From positions 1-64,000 of the forward strand of contig CAZQAE010000022.1 in assembly GCA_964591275.1 (NCBI GenBank): a DNA stretch of 64,000 nucleotides. The letters are read 5' to 3'. Shown piece by piece: positions 1 to 8,924 of the stretch. The position numbers and the translations under genes were made by a program. Source of the stretch: G963674685 sp964591275 (GTDB lineage Bacteria; Lernaellota; Lernaellaia; JACKCT01). The notes below the pieces were generated by a model. It was not told the origin of the DNA, did not search any database, and saw only the letters and a list, made by a program, of their open reading frames with translations. Numbering within the stretch: position 1 is the stretch's first letter; each line of letters begins with the position of its first letter.

Positions 1-65
1 TAGCACAACAGGATGAAAATATCCCGATTATATTTCAACTATTTTGCAAATTTCCGCATAAATAA

Positions 66-1811
66 TCAGAACTTAGGAATTCCGGAACAGGAACTAGCTA
101 AATCCCCCCAACTGTTAAAAAGCCCTGGTTTCTCTATTCTAACTGTGCGACCCATGAGGACACAACGGCTCCCACTATCATCACAGAACTTCCTGCCGCC
201 ATAGCAAGGAATCCGAAACACGAAATCCCGATACTGGCTCCCTACATCTTTAACCGTCGACATCCCATATTTTACATTTCTAGTTAATAGACCAACTTCG
301 GCTACAGCCGTTTGGCCTTCGGAAATGCTGATGGTTTTAGAACCAGCTTGGTCATCAGTTTCCACTTCAATACGATGCTCACCCATCAGCAAATCGTTGA
401 CGATCACAGGTGCAACTCCCACCGCTTTACCGTCAACAAACACCTGTGCATTCTCGACTGGAGGATTTACATATACCTGCAAAGACTCGGCCTTGCCCGT
501 GAGCGTTGCTTGCTCGGTGGTGATCTTTACTGCCTGGTCATGGTCGATGGTGATGGAAAACGATTTGCCGCGATGCTTTGCCAGGCTCCCTTCGACCTTG
601 CCGTTTTCTACAGGAAGAACGCGCCAGGAACCGGGTGTCGTTCCAAGTTTTTTTCCGTTCAATGCGACCGTTGCGCCTGAAGGATTAGAGGCAACATCCA
701 ACGTGCCGAAGTCCTGCGACAACGTGTACATTTTCGTGGTCGCCTGCCCGTCGCGCACGAAGATCATTTGATCGCTTTGCGGCAGATACCAATGCTTCTC
801 CACGCTCACCAGATAGTCGCCCGAAGGATAGCGGGATTTGCTGAAGGGCGTCACGCCGACCTTCTCGCCGCCGATTAGCACTTTCGCGCCGGAAGGCTCG
901 GACTCGATCACGAGCTTGCCGTAGGCGGGTTTCAGTTCCACGCCCTCGAACTTCATTACGCCCGGCTTCAGGTCCACGTCAAAGGCCACGTCGTGGTACA
1001 TGTTCATTTTCAAGGTGATGCGAAGGCGCGACCCGGCCTGCAAATTGACCTTCTGAAACGCGGGGGAGGTTGTTCCCGCCTTGATGTCGCCCAGATACAC
1101 GTCGGCCCCAACCGGCTTGCTGGTGATATATAAACCCGCCGGTCCACTGGCGGTTACTGGAGGCGCTTCAGTCGGCGCGATTTCCCTGACCTCGGCTTCG
1201 CCTTGCGGCGCTGCAACACCTGAAGTGACGAAGACCGCGCCGCCGCCCGCCTGGGATTTCGCTCCAGGCAGTTTGGCCAGAAGTGAAGCGGCGTCGGATT
1301 TTAAAGTACTTTCGATGGCGTCCAGACTTTTGGCCTTCGGCTGCTTCGTACCGATAAGGCGGCTTGTTGCCGTGTTGAAAAGCTTGAACTGAATGCGCAG
1401 GAAATTTTCGGTTCGCAAAATTTCCCCGGCGACAATGTAGTCTGCGCCGATCAGGCGACCCGTTTCGACCTCGCACTTACCCACGCAATCCTTCAACTGC
1501 TTACCCGGCGGCAGCATTTCACGAATGCTCTCGCGCGTGATGACGATATACTTATCCTCCGGGAGCATCTCCGGTGCCACGGAACGAATCCAGTCCGAAA
1601 CCATCATGGCCTCGGCGTCCGACAACCCTGCGTAGTTGTGAAGCTCCAGCACCGCGATTTTCTTGTCGCCCGCCGCGAAGGCAAAGTGCCAAAAACAGAT
1701 AAAAACACCAAGCAGCGCAATTATTATAACGATCTTTGAGAAGTTCCATGCCCCAAGCATTTTCACTCCGGTTTTGATGTTACTATCTTTGTGTCTGAAT
1801 TCATCCTTCAT
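66..1811 (-). CDS. Secreted PEGA-domain protein, short paralogue
   Basis: The 581-residue product has an N-terminal hydrophobic signal/anchor (about residues 24-47). A CsgG/TolB-N-like alpha/beta domain follows (about 50-185, starting KKIAVLEL). Then come about four PEGA-type beta repeats (roughly 225-510), recognisable from SKPVGADVYLG, ESEPSGAKVLIGG, SNPSGATVALNG and VFVDGKAVGVAP. PEGA repeats are usually extracytoplasmic adhesion or scaffold modules. The protein is a close paralogue of the upstream 911-residue gene but lacks its Lcl (DUF1566) domain. Its last 70 residues match that paralogue's post-Lcl segment (TVKDVGSxYRDFVF) and then stop where the paralogue continues for about 190 residues, so the C-terminus looks truncated. 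The start overlaps the small upstream ORF by 11 nt, suggesting translational coupling. A later start at MLGAWNF would also keep the hydrophobic segment. Specific function unknown. Confidence 0.8.
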   Translation of the reverse strand: MKDEFRHKDSNIKTGVKMLGAWNFSKIVIIIALLGVFICFWHFAFAAGDKKIAVLELHNYAGLSDAEAMMVSDWIRSVAPEMLPEDKYIVITRESIREMLPPGKQLKDCVGKCEVETGRLIGADYIVAGEILRTENFLRIQFKLFNTATSRLIGTKQPKAKSLDAIESTLKSDAASLLAKLPGAKSQAGGGAVFVTSGVAAPQGEAEVREIAPTEAPPVTASGPAGLYITSKPVGADVYLGDIKAGTTSPAFQKVNLQAGSRLRITLKMNMYHDVAFDVDLKPGVMKFEGVELKPAYGKLVIESEPSGAKVLIGGEKVGVTPFSKSRYPSGDYLVSVEKHWYLPQSDQMIFVRDGQATTKMYTLSQDFGTLDVASNPSGATVALNGKKLGTTPGSWRVLPVENGKVEGSLAKHRGKSFSITIDHDQAVKITTEQATLTGKAESLQVYVNPPVENAQVFVDGKAVGVAPVIVNDLLMGEHRIEVETDDQAGSKTISISEGQTAVAEVGLLTRNVKYGMSTVKDVGSQYRDFVFRIPCYGGRKFCDDSGSRCVLMGRTVRIEKPGLFNSWGDLASSCSGIPKF

Positions 1812-1992
1812 CCTTCCGCCTTTTTTCTGTTGTTAACCTCACCATCGCGCCCGATTCAACTTCCTTGAAAAGATGAACCTCGGAATCGAAGGTAATCTTC
1901 GCTGCGGAAAAAATAGCCCCCGGAAGTGCCAACAAGGCTAAAGCTAATAAAAGAATGTTCTTAAAATAACCAGATAGCCCATTCTCTTTCAT
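1801..1992 (-). CDS. Small possible signal-peptide protein
   Basis: A 63-codon ORF lies between the two PEGA genes. It has a convincing N-terminal hydrophobic stretch (ILLLALALLALPGAIFSAA) and a purine-rich AGGATAGG sequence just upstream of the ATG. It overlaps the downstream PEGA gene by 11 nt. The mature part would be only about 35 residues with no motif I recognise. It may be a genuine small exported protein, a translational-coupling leader, or the remnant of a larger gene whose body was lost when the PEGA paralogues were duplicated. Confidence 0.4.
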   Translation of the reverse strand: MKENGLSGYFKNILLLALALLALPGAIFSAAKITFDSEVHLFKEVESGAMVRLTTEKRRKDEG

Positions 1993-2037
1993 TTAAACCT
2001 ATCCTTATTGCTGTTGTCTGTCCCTATGTGTTGCTGC

Positions 2038-4773
2038 CTAGTGCTTCCCGTCCATGATTTCCTTGTATTTCGATCTATTCATTATCATGCAGGATTCATC
2101 GGTCACGTCATATTTATCGCCCGAGGATTTGAACCGGCGAATTTGCATAGCCACGACCCCGTCATTTATTAGTCCTATTGATAACCGACCTATACGCCCT
2201 AAATGATTGGATCCAAGATCGTAATCTTTCAAGACTTGATAATCCCAATTTGTAACAAGCATTTCTGAATTTGGGATAATTTGTGGTTTATTTACGATAA
2301 AGCCGATCTTTTCCAGCTTCTTTTTATTTTCATCTGAATACACGACCTTGCCTTTTAACTCTTCATCAGAGAGTAATCTAGTTTTCTGATACCAAGTAAA
2401 ACATCTTTGTGTTTCAGTTTTAATCAGGTCACGGGTATGAGAGCTCGTCCTTATTGTTGCGTCATATATTACTGCTGAAATGATTTCCCTCTTGGTGGGG
2501 GGCTTCCCATGTGACATTCTTCTGATGTTTTCTTCGATGCGGGCGAAAGGTCCTTTGAAAAAGCCGCGCTTGTAAGGGTCATTGATTAGTCGTCGCGATA
2601 ACTCACCATTGCGATAACGAACTTCAATAGCCATTCTAGAAAGGTCCTTGTCCGACCAACTGTCATGAAGCCCATAATCCTCTTTACGAACCGTTCTTCC
2701 CATGGATACACAATTGCCCTTGCCATCAGAGGGAGAATCACAGAAACTCCTGTTCCCACCATAAGAAGGTACCTTAAACACGAAATCCCGGTAAACACTC
2801 CCTACATCTTTAACCGTCGGCACCGGACGTTCTACACCGGTGGTTACACAACGAACCCAGGCGTTGTTGAGGATGTTAGTGGAACTGATGCGGCCACTGT
2901 TGAAAAGGATATACCACGCGACACCGGACGTTCTCAAAGAGGAGGACCAATACCAACCATCTTTACCTGATAGATCTGGCGGCCAGTACACCAAACCATC
3001 ATGGCTCGAACAACCTATGCAGGCGTCTTCCCAGCAGCTTTTATAATTCAAGCACGAATTCGTCACCCCGCAGGAGCCGCCCTTCTGCGTGGCTGGGCAT
3101 CCGCGAATCAAGCTGCGAAGTTCACTGATCGATGGCACGCGCCAATTGCTGTAGCCGCCAAGGTTCAGTCCCCAGCAATAAGTCTTCGCAGCATTCCATC
3201 TGATCCTCCCGCCTGTCGGCATCACCTGCCACGTCAAACCCGATTGAGAATCTATCCAAATAGTTCCATTCGCTTTAAGACCGCCTTTTGTTTCTAATTT
3301 TACTGTGGCCACCGCCGTTTGTCCTTCGGTAATGTTGACCGTGACCGTCCCGGCTTTCTCTTCCGTCTCGACCTTCACCTCGTGGCTGCCCTTGATCAGG
3401 TCGCTCACCGTCGCCGGGGCGGTACCAATTTCTTTGCCGTCAACAAACACCTTCGCGCCCTGCTCCGGTGGGTCAGCGTACACTTGTAATGAGCCTACCT
3501 TGGCTGTAAGCGTTGCCTGTTCGGCAGTGATCTTTACCGTCTGATCGCGACCGATTGAAATCTCGAAGGACTTGCCGCGATGCTTTGCCAGACTCACTTC
3601 CAGCTTACCGCCCGTCACCGGCAGTACCCGCCAACTGCCCGGCGTCGTGCCCAACTCTTTGCCATCAAAAGTCACCTGGGCACCGCCCGGCTGTGACTCG
3701 ACTTCCAGCGTGCCAAAGTCCTGCGACAAGGTGTATATCTTGTTGGTTGCCTGCCCGTCGCTCACGGTGATCTGCATATCTTCTTGCGGCAAATACCACT
3801 CCTTTTTCACCGTCACCAGATACTGCCCGGAAGGATAGCGCCTATCCGAAAATGGCGTCGAGCCAACCTTCGATCCGCCAATGAATACCTCCGCGCCGCT
3901 GGGTTCGGATTCGATTTTCAATGCCCCGTAAGCCTGTTTGAGTTCCACGTCTTCGAACTTCATCACGCCGGACTTGAGCGCCACATCGAAGGAAACATCA
4001 TGATAGAGATTCATCTTCAGCGTCACGCGCACCTTCGTGCCTGCTTTAAGGTTCATCTTTTGAAATGCAGGGCCGGTCGTACCGGCCTTGGTTTGACCCA
4101 GGTAAACATTGGCCCCCGCCGGCTTGCTGGTGATGTATAAACCGGCTGGTCCCGTGGCCATCGAGGGCGGCTGCTCGGTCGGAGCCAACGCACGCACTTC
4201 CGCCGCGCCGCCGGGAGCGGTTGGTTGCGTAGGAGATACAAAGACCGCTCCGCCGCCGGAACGCGCGGGCATCGCCACGCCCGCGTGGGACATAATCAGG
4301 CCCATGACTTCCGTGGATTTTTCTTTAAGCTGCGCTTCCAGGCCTTTCAGGTCTCCGGCGTCGGCGGTGCGACCTCCGAGCGAATCCGCGGACAGGCTGT
4401 GATGAGCGCCGAAATCGATACGCATTTGCCCCGCAAAATGGATGATGGAGCCGGTGATGATATAATCCGCGGATATCATGCGCCCCAATTCGATGACGCA
4501 TTTGGCTGTGGTGCACTGGGCGAGGCTTTTTTCCGGCGGCAAAAGGCTTTTGATATTGTCCTTTGTCATTATAAGGAATTTGCCTTTGGGCAAAGTCGCA
4601 CTGGCCACCATGCGTATCTGCTTCGACAAAGAGCGGGCCTCGTCGCCTGTGATCTCGGTTTTGTTGATGAGGTCCATGACCGCGACGCGCATTTTCTCCT
4701 CGGCGTCCAGCGGCGTGGAGAATGCACCGATTAGAAGGGCGGCAACCAATGCCAATAGCGGCAATTTATTCAT
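2038..4773 (-). CDS. Secreted PEGA-repeat protein with Lcl (DUF1566) domain
   Basis: A 911-residue protein with a cleavable signal (MNKLPLLALVAALLIGAF), a CsgG/TolB-N-like domain (about 28-160) and PEGA repeats (about 205-500). An Lcl/DUF1566 domain follows (about 505-650), with the family signatures GLTWQ, WRVPSISELRSLI, YWSSS and a closing WVRCV. A unique C-terminal region of about 250 residues has no family I recognise. The Lcl domain carries a cysteine-rich insert (GCP-x-T-x2-GG-x-C, then CW-x3-CxGC) that is shared with the lipoprotein at 43334-45292. The Shine-Dalgarno AAGGAG lies just before the ATG. The 3' part of the gene is visibly richer in A+T than the PEGA part, suggesting a mosaic origin. 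A role in surface binding or adhesion is inference from domain content. Confidence 0.82.
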   Translation of the reverse strand: MNKLPLLALVAALLIGAFSTPLDAEEKMRVAVMDLINKTEITGDEARSLSKQIRMVASATLPKGKFLIMTKDNIKSLLPPEKSLAQCTTAKCVIELGRMISADYIITGSIIHFAGQMRIDFGAHHSLSADSLGGRTADAGDLKGLEAQLKEKSTEVMGLIMSHAGVAMPARSGGGAVFVSPTQPTAPGGAAEVRALAPTEQPPSMATGPAGLYITSKPAGANVYLGQTKAGTTGPAFQKMNLKAGTKVRVTLKMNLYHDVSFDVALKSGVMKFEDVELKQAYGALKIESEPSGAEVFIGGSKVGSTPFSDRRYPSGQYLVTVKKEWYLPQEDMQITVSDGQATNKIYTLSQDFGTLEVESQPGGAQVTFDGKELGTTPGSWRVLPVTGGKLEVSLAKHRGKSFEISIGRDQTVKITAEQATLTAKVGSLQVYADPPEQGAKVFVDGKEIGTAPATVSDLIKGSHEVKVETEEKAGTVTVNITEGQTAVATVKLETKGGLKANGTIWIDSQSGLTWQVMPTGGRIRWNAAKTYCWGLNLGGYSNWRVPSISELRSLIRGCPATQKGGSCGVTNSCLNYKSCWEDACIGCSSHDGLVYWPPDLSGKDGWYWSSSLRTSGVAWYILFNSGRISSTNILNNAWVRCVTTGVERPVPTVKDVGSVYRDFVFKVPSYGGNRSFCDSPSDGKGNCVSMGRTVRKEDYGLHDSWSDKDLSRMAIEVRYRNGELSRRLINDPYKRGFFKGPFARIEENIRRMSHGKPPTKREIISAVIYDATIRTSSHTRDLIKTETQRCFTWYQKTRLLSDEELKGKVVYSDENKKKLEKIGFIVNKPQIIPNSEMLVTNWDYQVLKDYDLGSNHLGRIGRLSIGLINDGVVAMQIRRFKSSGDKYDVTDESCMIMNRSKYKEIMDGKH

Positions 4774-4800
4774 TTATAGCTCCTTGTTTTCCTGCACCCC

Positions 4801-5020
4801 TTTCCAGGGGTTTCGTGAAATGAGACGACATTATTTTCCAGGGCTAAAGCCCTTCGCTACGAACCTGCGCCCTTTCAGGCTTGACGCTCACTCGCCATTG
4901 AAATCGTTCGGTAATTGTGCCGCCCTAACGGGCTTCGCCGGAAATTAGAATCATCTGTTTTCCGTCGGCTTACGCCGACGGCTAATATTGTATCGCCCTT
5001 ACGGGCTTTGCGCGCATTCC
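4801..5020. repeat. Cluster of REP-like palindromes (family A)
   Basis: The 317-bp gap between the PEGA and thioredoxin genes has no credible gene. It is packed with short palindromes: GGGCTAAAGCCC near 4851, CCGCCCTAACGGGC near 4920, CGTCGGCTTACGCCGACG near 4965 and GCCCTTACGGGC near 4996. The block 4917-4971 closely matches 8496-8551, and 4964-5010 matches the reverse complement of 7951-8000. Those are the two repeats flanking the degenerate Y1 transposase at 8049-8472. This makes it a probable BIME/REP copy of that system. From 5021 to 5090 the sequence holds reiterated ATTCCG-type motifs and nothing else recognisable. Confidence 0.7.
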
Positions 5021-5090
5021 GCATTGTGTTCATTCCGAATTCCGAAATTCCGCATTCGCAATTCCGAGTTGGAATCATTCCGCGTTGGAA

Positions 5091-5654
5091 TCATCCATTC
5101 CTTTCGATCATGCAGTCCACGTAGTCGTCGCCCTCTTCGCCGATGATGAGTTTCACCTTGCCGTCTTTGCCCAGGATAACCGTGCGCGGCAATACGACGG
5201 ATTTGCCTGATGAATCCAGGTAGGCGCCTTGCGCGTTTCCGAAGCGGTCGTGGATTACGGGAAAGGGCATGGGGTGCTTTTTCATAAAGCGCTCCACCTT
5301 CTTCGCGTCTTCCTTAAAATTCACGAGATAGACCGGCACCTTGGCTTTTTTCAATTCCTTGCGGGCTTTTTTGAGTTTTTCCATCCCGGCAAGGCACGGG
5401 CCGCAGGTGGTCGTAAAAAACACCAGCGCGATACGCTTTTCGCCGGGGTTTCCCCAGACCTTATCGGTGTTAAAAACTTTCTGGCGCTCTTTGAAGTACC
5501 AGCCGCCGAAAAAGGGCGCCTTGTCGCCGACCACAGCCTGGCCGCTTTTTTTCAGAAGTTCGCATTTTTTCTTCCCGGCGCTTTGCGCGGCGACGGAAAT
5601 AAATAGCAGGCTTAATAATAAAGCCCACGCAATAGTAATTTTCATTATTTTCAT
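5091..5654 (-). CDS. Exported thioredoxin-like (TlpA/AhpC-type) protein
   Basis: A 187-residue protein with a signal peptide (about 1-26, ending AAQSAG) and a thioredoxin fold of the TlpA/AhpC-TSA class. The active-site motif TTCGPC (CGPC) follows the strand RIALVFF. A later PRTVILGKDGKV segment contains the family's conserved cis-proline region. It probably acts in the periplasm as a disulfide reductase or maturation factor. Its ATG overlaps the stop of the upstream protease by 4 nt, so the two are co-transcribed and perhaps work together in envelope protein quality control (inference). Confidence 0.85.
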   Translation of the reverse strand: MKIMKITIAWALLLSLLFISVAAQSAGKKKCELLKKSGQAVVGDKAPFFGGWYFKERQKVFNTDKVWGNPGEKRIALVFFTTTCGPCLAGMEKLKKARKELKKAKVPVYLVNFKEDAKKVERFMKKHPMPFPVIHDRFGNAQGAYLDSSGKSVVLPRTVILGKDGKVKLIIGEEGDDYVDCMIERNG

Positions 5655-6601
5655 TCAAAGGTCTCCGCATCAAGTTCGTCAAAGGCGTCTTTGGCGTTCT
5701 TCCTGGATTGGTCAAAAAGATATTTCTGCAACTCATTTAGTTGGAAGCGCCCGTTGGGCCGTCCGTACATCAGATCACCGCCCGGACCACGAAATTCCCG
5801 CTCGTCCAAAAGAGGCTTTGCGGGTTCGGAAGGAATCGAAGGCGTGGACTTGGTCGCGGGCTGCGCCGGCATTTTCCCCTTGGCGTAAGCCACGTGGATG
5901 CCCTTTGAGTCCAGCCAGTTTTTGGCCTGCGAGCTTTTGACGGCGAAGTTTATACCTACGATGGCAAGTCCGTCATGATCTTGTCGCATAATGCTGGTGT
6001 TGACGCCGACCAGTTTGCCGCCGGCGTCCACCAATGGCCCTCCGGAATTGCCCGGATTCAAGCTCGCCTCGGTCTGAAAGACTTTTTGCTTTCCCATAGC
6101 CTTATGGGCGGAGATCGTTCCCGTCGTGAGGGTCCAGAGACCGCCGCCGCCCGGGTGCCCGATGGCCGCCACAGGATCGCCGATGGACACCTGATCCGAA
6201 TTGCCGAAGGGAATCACCGCCGGGACTTTTAAGCCCTGCACACGCAGCACCGCCAGATCGAGTTCCGGATCGCGGGCGATGACCTTGGCGTTGAGGGGAC
6301 TTTTTACATCCTTCGCATATTCGCCGGTGAGTTTGTGCGGTTTGAAAAACACCTGGATGCTCTCCCAGGGCTTCTTCGTTGAGTCGTTGGTGATCACGTG
6401 GGAGTTGGTCAGGATCAGGCCGGATTTGTCGATGATTGAGCCGGTGCCGGAGGCCATAGTATTTCCCTCCGATCCATAAATCAGGACAACGCCCGGCGAC
6501 GCGGCGTTATAAACGTCACGAGGCGAGAAATCCCCAGCCCACGACAGCGCCGGCAGGCACAGCGCCAGGAATATCCAAATCACGAGCTTAGGTCGAAACA
6601 T
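5651..6601 (-). CDS. Periplasmic trypsin-like (S1C/DegP-type) serine protease
   Basis: A 316-residue exported protease. The signal peptide (MFRPKLVIWIFLALCLPALSWAG) is followed by a chymotrypsin-fold domain. The complete triad is visible: His in ILTNSHVIT (about 72), Asp in DPELDLAVL (about 115) and Ser in NPGNSGGPL (about 186). No PDZ domain follows. The last 80 residues are a proline- and charge-rich tail (QPATKSTPSIPSEPAKP) ending in an Asp/Glu-rich helix-like segment. The length is shorter than DegP and close to single-domain HtrA proteins. It is the first gene of a two-gene unit with the thioredoxin-like protein. Confidence 0.88.
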   Translation of the reverse strand: MFRPKLVIWIFLALCLPALSWAGDFSPRDVYNAASPGVVLIYGSEGNTMASGTGSIIDKSGLILTNSHVITNDSTKKPWESIQVFFKPHKLTGEYAKDVKSPLNAKVIARDPELDLAVLRVQGLKVPAVIPFGNSDQVSIGDPVAAIGHPGGGGLWTLTTGTISAHKAMGKQKVFQTEASLNPGNSGGPLVDAGGKLVGVNTSIMRQDHDGLAIVGINFAVKSSQAKNWLDSKGIHVAYAKGKMPAQPATKSTPSIPSEPAKPLLDEREFRGPGGDLMYGRPNGRFQLNELQKYLFDQSRKNAKDAFDELDAETFE

Positions 6602-6805
6602 ATCGAAACCTCCCGATGAAAAAGTTATTCAGTGCGAATAAAGTGCCCTGATATTAGTGAGGAAAGCTGCTCGTATCAAGTGTCGAGGGAGCTATCCTTT
6701 ACCTCACCTTGGAATTGGTGTATCTCAAATCGAAATTCAAGTCAGGCCAAACCCATTATGACTCGTTGCAATATTCAAAATCATCCGCGCAAGACCTGGG
6801 GCAAA

Positions 6806-7915
6806 ATGAAAATGAACGACCGTTTAATAGATAAATTCCACCTGCCACATTTGCCCTTCCGCATTCTCCTTGCCCCTTGCCTCTTGCTTCTCGCCATATT
6901 TCTGACTTCGTGTGCGATGCATAGCATCCCGCCGCATTTGATGAACGCAAATGCTCATCCTCGCTTTCGGCCCGAAAGCTATATCACGGCCATCGGCGTC
7001 AGTGACCGCAGCCTGAAAATAGCGCAAGAAAACGCCAGAGAAGAGGTCTCCAACCAGGTTCATTTGAAAATCAATGCGCACTTTCAGTCCTGGGAGGAAT
7101 TCATTCGAAGCAATGACAAAATCATTGACAAGGAACGCCTGATCCGCGTGGTGGAAACCAGGACATCCTTTGCCCGTGCCGAGATGATTCACATTGATCA
7201 GGCCGGCTCTACAAAAGCGCAGGGGCTTTACCGCGCCTTCGCATATCTGTCCCGGGCCGACATCTATGGTGTTTTTGCAACTGAATATAATACTGCCGCT
7301 GTTACTTTCCGGCGGGCAGTCAATAATATTGGAAACCTGAAAGAAAACCTGCCAGCTTTCACTATGAACCTCTGGCTGGTGCAGGATAGTTTTGCCGAAC
7401 TCCAGGCCTTATCGTTCAAGATGTATGCTGTCGCCGGTCGCTGGCATGAAGACTTTGCAAAGGACCAGGAATTGTTTGACCGTGTGGAAGATCTGCGCGT
7501 AGATGTGCTGAAGGCCCTTGAGTTCGTCGTGCAACTGGGGCCGGTCGACCCTCCCAGGGCCCGCGAGATTATTTTAGGGAAACTGACCGAGGCGCTGAAA
7601 GGGCTTATCGGAGTCACCCCCGATGTCTGCAGTCAGGGGAAATACCTCCTGTATATCGATCCTGCTATTAACTGGAACCCCAATCCCTACTTCGGTCCCG
7701 AGTGCACGCTGACCATGACCGTCCGCCTAGCCCACTGCGACACCGACCAGACCCTGGCGGAGTTTTCCCTGAATGATCCCAGCTTCATAGGAGTTGACAC
7801 GCATCACAAGAGACTGGCTCTGGACAATCTTTTCAAAAACATTTCCGTCGATAAGCTCATGCCTCTTTTGCAGACCGGGCTTTCATCCGTCTTCCCGGTG
7901 AAACGGGGGAAGTGA
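6806..7915 (+). CDS. LPP20-like outer-membrane lipoprotein
   Basis: I place the start at ATG 6806 (369 residues). The open frame extends upstream to 6632, but that part is not signal-like, while 6806 gives a short basic segment, a hydrophobic core and a lipobox (IFLTSCAM). The region after the cysteine contains an LPP20/FlgT-N-like segment with YITAIGVSDRSLKIAQENAREE, where the Ala-rich helix following AIGVS is typical. The middle is predicted alpha-helical and the C-terminus has no recognised motif. It is likely a lipid-anchored envelope protein of unknown role, monocistronic and divergent from the protease operon. Confidence 0.7.
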   Translation: MKMNDRLIDKFHLPHLPFRILLAPCLLLLAIFLTSCAMHSIPPHLMNANAHPRFRPESYITAIGVSDRSLKIAQENAREEVSNQVHLKINAHFQSWEEFIRSNDKIIDKERLIRVVETRTSFARAEMIHIDQAGSTKAQGLYRAFAYLSRADIYGVFATEYNTAAVTFRRAVNNIGNLKENLPAFTMNLWLVQDSFAELQALSFKMYAVAGRWHEDFAKDQELFDRVEDLRVDVLKALEFVVQLGPVDPPRAREIILGKLTEALKGLIGVTPDVCSQGKYLLYIDPAINWNPNPYFGPECTLTMTVRLAHCDTDQTLAEFSLNDPSFIGVDTHHKRLALDNLFKNISVDKLMPLLQTGLSSVFPVKRGK

Positions 7916-7950
7916 TGATAATGCGGAATGGCGAATGTGAAATACGCGTT

Positions 7951-8000
7951 AAGCCCAAAGGGCGGCACAACATTAGCCGGTCAGCGTAAGCTGCCGGTTT
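7951..8000 (-). repeat. REP-like repeat, family A, left flank of Y1 transposase
   Basis: Read on the minus strand this 50-bp sequence (CCGGCAGCTTACG, then GGCTAATGTTGTGCCGCCC) matches 4964-5010 closely. It stands in inverted orientation to the related block at 8496-8551, so the two bracket the transposase remnant. Confidence 0.6.
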
Positions 8001-8048
8001 GCATCGATTTTTTCTCTTTATTCGGAGCCTCCCAGAGGCGACACAATT

Positions 8049-8472
8049 TCAATTCCATGTTTTTTCATCAACGCCGTCTATTCCTCTAAGAAATGACACC
8101 TTGCAATGATGCTCCTCCTGTCCGCCGATGTATTTCCTCACTCGCTCTACCATCGACGCGCTCACTCCAAACGCCGAATACCCCTCCTGCCAGGAAAACG
8201 TCCGATATCTCGCATCAAATTCATGAATCCATCTGGATGAATTGGCTTTAATATTGCGCGCCATGTCCGCGACGGATTTTGCGGGCGGCAGGGAAACAAG
8301 CAGATGGACGTGGTCGCTCATTCCGCCGCACGCCGCAAGGACGCCCTTTTTCGCGGCTACGATTCCGTGGATGTAACGATAGAGACGATCTGTGAATTTC
8401 GCGCGGAATGATGGATGTACGGTCCTTTGTCGAAAACACGATGTGGATATAGAAGTGCGTGTAGGAAGACAT
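8049..8472 (-). pseudogene. Frameshifted Y1 (IS200-like/RAYT) transposase
   Basis: Two overlapping minus-strand frames together encode one IS200-type Y1 transposase of about 140 residues. The N-terminal part (8472 down to about 8400, MSSYTHFYIHIVFSTKDR) is the usual first strand. The second frame continues FTDRLYRYIHGIVAA. It then has the HUH motif DHVHLLV, the FSWQEGYSAFGVS signature, the catalytic-tyrosine helix VRKYIGGQEEHH and a short tail. The frame changes by one base near 8396-8402, so the gene is probably inactive. It is bracketed by inverted REP-like repeats, the usual arrangement of a RAYT and its REPs. Confidence 0.8.
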
Positions 8473-8495
8473 GATCGGATTCTCCGTTAATGAGT

Positions 8496-8551
8496 GTGCC
8501 GCCCTAGCGGGCTTCGCCTGAATTTGTAATCATCCGTATCCCGTCGGCTGA
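8496..8551 (+). repeat. REP-like repeat, family A, right flank of Y1 transposase
   Basis: This block (GTGCCGCCCTAGCGGGCTTC through CCGTCGGCTGA) aligns nearly base for base with 4917-4971. It sits immediately upstream of the transposase start, in inverted orientation relative to 7951-8000. Confidence 0.65.
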
Positions 8552-8552
8552 T

Positions 8553-8924
8553 ATGGATCGACCTGTCAAACCCCTGCACAGGGCCAGCGTTTTCCACTTA
8601 TCCACATTCCTTTCTTGCTCCTTGAAAAGCTCTCATCAGGATTGTGGAAAAGTGGATAACGCGGGGTGGATTGTGGGCCCGGGGGCGAAGGCTCAAAGCG
8701 GCGAACGAGTGCGGTTTCTTCGACGACGAGTCACTCTGATATACGCGGATTATTTCGACAAGCCGAAACAGGGCCGCATGACCGTTTATCGTCGTGGCGA
8801 AGCGCTGTCTACAATCGCGAGTCCAGGCGCACAAGACGCCCTGTCGCATAGCCCGGTCGCGCTTTGGCCTGATCGTACCGTTTCTCATTCGCCGCTTTCA
8901 ATTTCCGTCCCGATGGCGAAACAT
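8553..8924. other. Non-coding flank of IS110 remnant with DnaA-box-like 9-mers
   Basis: About 370 bp separate the Y1 remnant from the IS110 transposase. I see no credible coding region; a long plus-strand frame crossing it is an antisense shadow of the IS110 gene. At 8590-8659 lie four overlapping or adjacent 9-mers of DnaA-box form. On the plus strand these are TTTTCCACT and a perfect TTATCCACA (8598-8606). On the minus strand they are TTTTCCACA and TTATCCACT (8643-8659). They could be chance, an element end, or a replication-origin remnant. In IS1111-type elements the guide (bridge) RNA lies on this 3' side of the transposase, so a degenerate one might reside here. Confidence 0.4.
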
